From an uncultured Sphingomonadales bacterium (GTDB taxonomy: Bacteria > Pseudomonadota > Alphaproteobacteria > Sphingomonadales > Sphingomonadaceae), in NCBI GenBank assembly GCA_937870585.1, contig CALMZE010000052.1:1-53835 (forward strand): a stretch of DNA of 53,835 nucleotides, in the 5' to 3' direction. The translations under genes were made by a program, and so were the position numbers. The notes beneath the pieces were generated by a model. The model saw nothing but the letters and a program-made list of their open reading frames with translations. It was not told the DNA's origin and did no database searches. How positions within the stretch are numbered: the stretch's first letter is position 1; each line of letters opens with the position of its first letter. This document shows, piece after piece, positions 50,092-53,835 of this stretch.

Positions 50092-50548
50092 GGAAACGCG
50101 CCTTCTGCCCTGGAGCGCCGAGCAGATGTTCGATCTGGTCGCCGATGTGGGCCGCTATGGCGAGTTTCTGCCGTGGGTCAGTGCCGTCCGTGTCCGCACC
50201 AACAGCGACACCGAGATGGTGGCGGACCTGATCGTGGGGTTCAAGGCGCTCAAGGAGAGCTTCACATCGCGTGTGACGAAGGATCGGCCCAACCGCGTCT
50301 ATGTGGAATATCTCGATGGGCCACTCAAATATCTGCACAATGAATGGCTGTTTGCCGATGCAGAGGGCGGGTGTGCGGTGAGCTTTTCAGTCGATTTTGC
50401 CTTCCGCAACCGCATCTTTGAAGCGATTGCGGGGCAGTATTTTGACAAGGCGCTCCGCAAGATGACCGACGCGTTCGAAGCGCGGGCAGCCGCGCTTTAC
50501 GGCGTTGCGCCGGGCATCAGCAGTTCGAGCGCCACGAGCGCAGCCTGA
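50078..50548 (+). CDS. Coq10/RatA-type START-domain protein
   Basis: 156 residues. The SRPBCC sequence runs from [22 protein letters not shown] to [21 protein letters not shown], typical of Coq10-like proteins, which bind ubiquinone and support respiration; bacterial members are often annotated as ubiquinone-binding or RatA toxins. The tail beyond residue 140 ([13 protein letters not shown]) runs into the convergent gene. lipA followed by this family is common in alphaproteobacteria. Confidence 0.88.
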   Translation: MPSHKETRLLPWSAEQMFDLVADVGRYGEFLPWVSAVRVRTNSDTEMVADLIVGFKALKESFTSRVTKDRPNRVYVEYLDGPLKYLHNEWLFADAEGGCAVSFSVDFAFRNRIFEAIAGQYFDKALRKMTDAFEARAAALYGVAPGISSSSATSAA

Positions 50549-51006
50549 AGCCGGATCGAATCGCGGCCTTCGTTCGGGAACAATTTGGTATCAGCAATCA
50601 CGTCTTCGGGATCGGAGCCGCGCACGGCGCGCGCGAACACCACCGTGCCCACCGGCTTCTTGTCCGTGCCGCCATCCGGCCCGGCAATGCCGGTGATGGC
50701 CACGGCAATATCCGCCTCTGATCGATCGAGCGCGCCCTGCGCCATGGCCCAGGCCGTGGCGATGGAAACAGCGCCGAACGTCTCCAAAATGTCGCGGTCC
50801 ACGCCCACAACCTTGCGCTTGATCTCGTTCGAATAGGTGACGAACCCCACTTCGAACACGTCCGACGAGCCGGGAATGGAGGTGAGCGCGGCGGAGACGA
50901 GCCCGCCCGTGCAGCTTTCGCACAAGGCAATCTTGCGGCCGAGCGCGCGGTTGGCGGCCAAGGCAGCCTCAGCCGCCGCCATCAGTTCAGGAGGAAGGAC
51001 AGACAC
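50497..51006 (-). CDS. CinA-family nicotinamide-nucleotide amidase (PncC-like)
   Basis: 169 residues, single CinA C-terminal domain: ALCESCTGGLVSAALTSIPGSSDVF, GFVTYSNEIKRKVVGV, AVAITGIAGPDGGTDKKPVGTV. The active-site serine lies in ESCTGG. Deamidates NMN in the NAD salvage pathway; the N-terminal pyrophosphatase module of full CinA is absent. Convergent with the Coq10-like gene, with the last 52 bp overlapping it. The C-terminus is short ([10 protein letters not shown]). Confidence 0.9.
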   Translation of the reverse strand: MSVLPPELMAAAEAALAANRALGRKIALCESCTGGLVSAALTSIPGSSDVFEVGFVTYSNEIKRKVVGVDRDILETFGAVSIATAWAMAQGALDRSEADIAVAITGIAGPDGGTDKKPVGTVVFARAVRGSDPEDVIADTKLFPNEGRDSIRLQAALVALELLMPGATP

Positions 51007-51020
51007 GAAACGTCCGATGC

Positions 51021-51581
51021 TTATTTGGAGGCCGGGGATGCGCCAGACAATGCGCGCGGGCAGATGGAGAAATTGCTGCCCGGCTTGTTGAATTTCTGCG
51101 AATTGCCAACTGCCTGCAGGATGATGCCCAGCAGATTGGACATGTTCTGCGGCGGCAGAGGAGAGAGTTGTTCGAGCACATCGCTCACCATCTGGCAGCT
51201 TTGCGGTTTCACGCTTTTGCCCAGTTCGGTGCTGATGCCTGCGCCGATCAGCGCCTTGGTGGCTTCATCGGGCAGGGCGGCCATCATTGCGCCATCCTTG
51301 CCGGCAATCTTAACGATGGCGGCCTTGGCGACCGGCCAGCTGCTATCTGCCGTGGTTCGATACCGGGCAACAAGCTCCGCGCCAGACCGCGTCAGATAGG
51401 CCGTGGGGGCGAGTGTAGGCTTGCAGCTTTTCGCCACTGTATCGATCAAATCGGGCAGGGCGAAGGTGACGAGCCCTTGCGCTTCTGCTGCCGTCATGCA
51501 GGGCTTGGCCTCTTGCGCCATGGTGGCGACGGGGAGCGATGCACCTGCGAGGGCGAGCGCCAATGCGGGAAGGGCTTTCAT
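51021..51581 (-). CDS. Secreted hypothetical protein
   Basis: 186 residues. Signal peptide with AGASLPVATMAQ near the cleavage site. Mature protein helical with Cys pairs at KPCMT, KSCKPT, QSCQM and SICPRA that may form disulfides; no known domain. Its ATG follows the ispDF stop directly (TAGATG), so it is translated from the ispDF message. Widespread in sphingomonads as a hypothetical, as far as I know. Confidence 0.65.
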   Translation of the reverse strand: MKALPALALALAGASLPVATMAQEAKPCMTAAEAQGLVTFALPDLIDTVAKSCKPTLAPTAYLTRSGAELVARYRTTADSSWPVAKAAIVKIAGKDGAMMAALPDEATKALIGAGISTELGKSVKPQSCQMVSDVLEQLSPLPPQNMSNLLGIILQAVGNSQKFNKPGSNFSICPRALSGASPASK

Positions 51582-52724
51582 CTAGTTCGTCTCCTGAATC
51601 CTGATGGTGGCGATGGCCTGCGCTGCGATTCCCTCGCCCCGCCCCGTCATCCCCAACCGCTCGGTTGTGGTGGCCTTTATGCTAACTTGGCCGGTGGAAA
51701 GCTGCAACAGCTCTGCAACGCGCGCCTGCATCCTGTCTCGATGCGGGCCGATCTTGGGCGCTTCGCAGATGAGTGTGAGATCGACATGATCAAGGATACC
51801 GCCCGCATTGCGGATCAGATCGCGCGCATGTTCAACAAAACGGGAGGACGCCGCGCCCTTCCATTGAGGATCGGACGGGGGAAAGTGCGCACCAATATCG
51901 CCCGCTGCAATCGTGCCCAGCAGCGCGTCCACCAGCGCATGGAGCGCCACATCGGCGTCACTATGGCCGGACAGGCCATGGCTATGCTCCAGCTTGACGC
52001 CACACAGCCAAAGCGCCTCGCCCGCTTCGAGCCGGTGGACATCGAAACCCAGCCCGGTTCGAGTTTGCCACTGATGAGCCATCATTGCCTCCGCACGGTC
52101 AAAATCAGCCTTGTAGGTGAGTTTGAACAGCGCCGGATCACCCTCCACCAGCGCCACATCATGCCCGGCGGCGCGTGCAATCTGCGCATCATCGGTGGCG
52201 GCTGGGCCAGTCCAGCTTTCATGGGCGGCCAGAATTTCGGCTGTGCGAAAGGCTTGCGGGGTCTGGACATGGACGAGGCTTGCGCGATCTGTCACGTTGC
52301 CCAGCACATCGCCCTTGGCCGCGAGTGTATCCACGACCGGCAGCACGGGCACTGCGCCGTAGTGGGTATCCAGCGCGTCGATCAGACGATCAATCACGGC
52401 ATCGGGCAGGAAGGGGCGCGCGGCGTCATGGATCAGCACTTTCTCTGACTCGGCAACCGTTTCGAGCCCCTGCAACACGGAATCCTGACGTTCTGCGCCG
52501 CCGGTCACCCATTCATGAGGCGCACCGCGCAACGCCTCTGCCAGCGGATCCTGCTGCCCGTCAGCGATCACGATGATGACGCGATCAATGCGTGGATGGC
52601 GCACCAGCCGTTCCCAAGCGTGCGCCACCACCGCTTTCCCGGCCACGCGTTCGAACTGCTTGGGACGGTCTGTCCCCGCGCGTTCGCCTTTTCCGGCGGC
52701 AACGATGATGGCAGCGATGCTCAT
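51582..52724 (-). CDS. ispDF: Bifunctional IspD/IspF isoprenoid enzyme
   Basis: 380 residues from the ATG at 52724; a longer frame to 52826 overlaps dusB. Residues 1-220 are IspD: AAIIVAAGKGERAG (cytidylyltransferase loop), PKQF and VLIHDAARPF. Residues about 224-380 are IspF: GLGFDVHRLEAG and LSGHSDADVALHALVDAL hold the metal ligands, with ATTTERLGMTGRGEG at the end. It catalyses two steps of the MEP pathway. The fused form is common in alphaproteobacteria. Divergent from dusB with an 82-bp spacing. Confidence 0.95.
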   Translation of the reverse strand: MSIAAIIVAAGKGERAGTDRPKQFERVAGKAVVAHAWERLVRHPRIDRVIIVIADGQQDPLAEALRGAPHEWVTGGAERQDSVLQGLETVAESEKVLIHDAARPFLPDAVIDRLIDALDTHYGAVPVLPVVDTLAAKGDVLGNVTDRASLVHVQTPQAFRTAEILAAHESWTGPAATDDAQIARAAGHDVALVEGDPALFKLTYKADFDRAEAMMAHQWQTRTGLGFDVHRLEAGEALWLCGVKLEHSHGLSGHSDADVALHALVDALLGTIAAGDIGAHFPPSDPQWKGAASSRFVEHARDLIRNAGGILDHVDLTLICEAPKIGPHRDRMQARVAELLQLSTGQVSIKATTTERLGMTGRGEGIAAQAIATIRIQETN

Positions 52725-52806
52725 GCGCGGTGCGCATAGGCGCATCCTTGCTTGCGCGCCAGCGGCGTTCGGATTATGGGCTGCCCAATTTTTAGGCAAT
52801 CCTGAC

Positions 52807-53805
52807 ATGACCATGATCCAGCCCATTCAGATCGGCCCCGTCCGCATCGCCGCTCCGGTGATCCTTGCGCCCATGACCGGCGTAAGCGATCTGCCGTTTC
52901 GGCGGCTGGTGCGGCGCTTTGGCTCCGGCCTGAACGTCACAGAGATGATCGCGAGCCCCGCTGCCATCCGCGAAACGCGGCAATCCGTGCAAAAAGCCGC
53001 TTGGGATCCGATTGAAGAGCCCGTTTCGATGCAGCTCGTCGGCTGCGAGCCGGAACAGATGGGCGAGGCCGCCAAGTTGAATGAGGATCGCGGTGCGGCG
53101 ATCATCGACATCAATATGGGCTGCCCGGTGCGCAAGGTGGTGAATGGCGATGCAGGCTCGGCCCTGATGCGCGATATTCCGCTCGCCTCTGCGCTGATCG
53201 AGGCGACTGTGAAGGCGGTTTCGGTGCCGGTGACGGTCAAGATGCGCATGGGCTGGTGTCATGACAGCCTGAATGCGCCTGAACTCGCACGGATCGCTGA
53301 GGATCTGGGCGCGAAGATGATCACTGTTCATGGCCGCACGCGCAACCAGATGTACAAAGGTCAGGCAGATTGGGCCTTCGTGCGGTCTGTGAAGGATGCT
53401 GTCTCCATCCCCGTGATCGTCAATGGTGATATTTGCGGGCCGGACGATGCCCTGACTGCGCTGGAGCAATCGGGCGCGGATGGGGTGATGATCGGACGCG
53501 GGGCCTATGGCAAGCCGTGGCTGCTCGCGCAGGTGATGGCTTCGCTGACTGGCCAGACGGTGCCTGAAGACCCGAGCATCGAGCAGCAATATCACATTAT
53601 TACAGAGCATTATCGTGACATGCTCAATCATTATGGCACGCAGACTGCGGTCAATCTGATGCGCAAGCATATTGGCTGGTACACCAAGGGCCTGCCCGGC
53701 TCCGCCGAGTTCAGAAATGGTGTGAACCAGATTGCGGACCCCAAAGAGGTGCTCGACCGGCTGGAACGTTTCTATGCCCCTTGGGCCGCGCGCGGGGCGG
53801 CATGA
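52807..53805 (+). CDS. dusB: tRNA-dihydrouridine synthase (DusB/NifR3)
   Basis: 332 residues from the ATG at 52807; a second ATG at 52813 is possible and a longer frame is open through the ispDF start. FMN-binding APMTGVSDLPFR, catalytic Cys106 in NMGCPVRKV, KMRMGW, and VHGRTRNQMYKGQADW are all family hallmarks. It reduces specific uridines in tRNA. dusB with ntrB after it (nifR3-ntrBC) is the alphaproteobacterial order. Stop overlaps the next start by ATGA. Confidence 0.95.
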   Translation: MTMIQPIQIGPVRIAAPVILAPMTGVSDLPFRRLVRRFGSGLNVTEMIASPAAIRETRQSVQKAAWDPIEEPVSMQLVGCEPEQMGEAAKLNEDRGAAIIDINMGCPVRKVVNGDAGSALMRDIPLASALIEATVKAVSVPVTVKMRMGWCHDSLNAPELARIAEDLGAKMITVHGRTRNQMYKGQADWAFVRSVKDAVSIPVIVNGDICGPDDALTALEQSGADGVMIGRGAYGKPWLLAQVMASLTGQTVPEDPSIEQQYHIITEHYRDMLNHYGTQTAVNLMRKHIGWYTKGLPGSAEFRNGVNQIADPKEVLDRLERFYAPWAARGAA

Positions 53806-53835
53806 CGTCCCCCGCCATTCCCGGCCCGGTTGATG
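53802..53835 (+). CDS. Start of the next gene, probably ntrB (partial)
   Basis: Only 11 codons are visible (MTSPAIPGPVD), beginning at the ATGA overlap with dusB. The product cannot be told from this sequence. The call to a nitrogen-regulation sensor kinase rests only on the dusB-ntrB-ntrC order in alphaproteobacteria. Confidence 0.4.
   Translation, partial: MTSPAIPGPVD

Overview
The window looks like a chromosomal segment of a sphingomonad (Alphaproteobacteria, Sphingomonadales), read as high-GC DNA. Three things point there: the housekeeping gene orders pepA-holC, dusB with a probable ntrB after it, and ispDF as one fused gene; a SusC-sized TonB-dependent receptor inside a catabolic cluster; and the many small palindromic repeats typical of these genomes. 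The species cannot be named from sequence reading alone.

Layout. Positions 1-1460 hold the end of pepA, holC and a methyltransferase. Positions 1515-30355 are a catabolic region: alcohol/aldehyde oxidation (SDR, ALDH), two acyl-CoA ligases, a TonB-dependent receptor, three metal-dependent amidohydrolase-superfamily enzymes, a fused acyl-CoA dehydrogenase, a heteromeric acyl-CoA dehydrogenase pair, enoyl-CoA hydratase, two beta-oxidation type SDRs, a thiolase/lipid-transfer protein next to its DUF35 partner, a fused double CaiB/BaiF CoA-transferase, DUF2889 and DUF7064-like proteins, and a GntR/FCD regulator. The set reads as uptake, activation to a CoA thioester, ring or side-chain beta-oxidation and retro-aldol or thiolytic cleavage of a hydrophobic, probably cyclic, substrate. 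The substrate cannot be deduced. Five intergenic regions of this cluster share a 16-bp operator-like motif (consensus ACCTAGTTATAYAACT), and two more carry a weaker relative, so the cluster looks like one regulon.

Positions 30363-38728 are an integrated element of about 8.3 kb, visibly lower in GC, bounded by a 14-bp direct repeat that copies the 3' end of tRNA-Ser(UGA). It carries a tyrosine integrase, an AlpA-like regulator, a primase-polymerase, a DUF3987 protein, a DUF5681-like protein, an AIPR-family protein with a nuclease-like N-terminus (probable phage defence), a candidate structured RNA, a secreted protein and a lipoprotein. It resembles a P4-like satellite or small integrative island with a defence and envelope cargo.

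Positions 38715-53835 are core genome: tRNA-Ser, a cell-wall set (lytic transglycosylase, RlpA-SPOR lipoprotein, D,D-carboxypeptidase), tmk-holB-metG-tatD-aspartic protease, class II DAHP synthase, beta-carbonic anhydrase, lipA with a Coq10-like gene, a convergent cinA-type gene, a secreted protein, ispDF, dusB and the first codons of a gene that is probably ntrB. Several palindromic repeat families are scattered through intergenic DNA, and one copy lies in frame inside the fused CoA-transferase.
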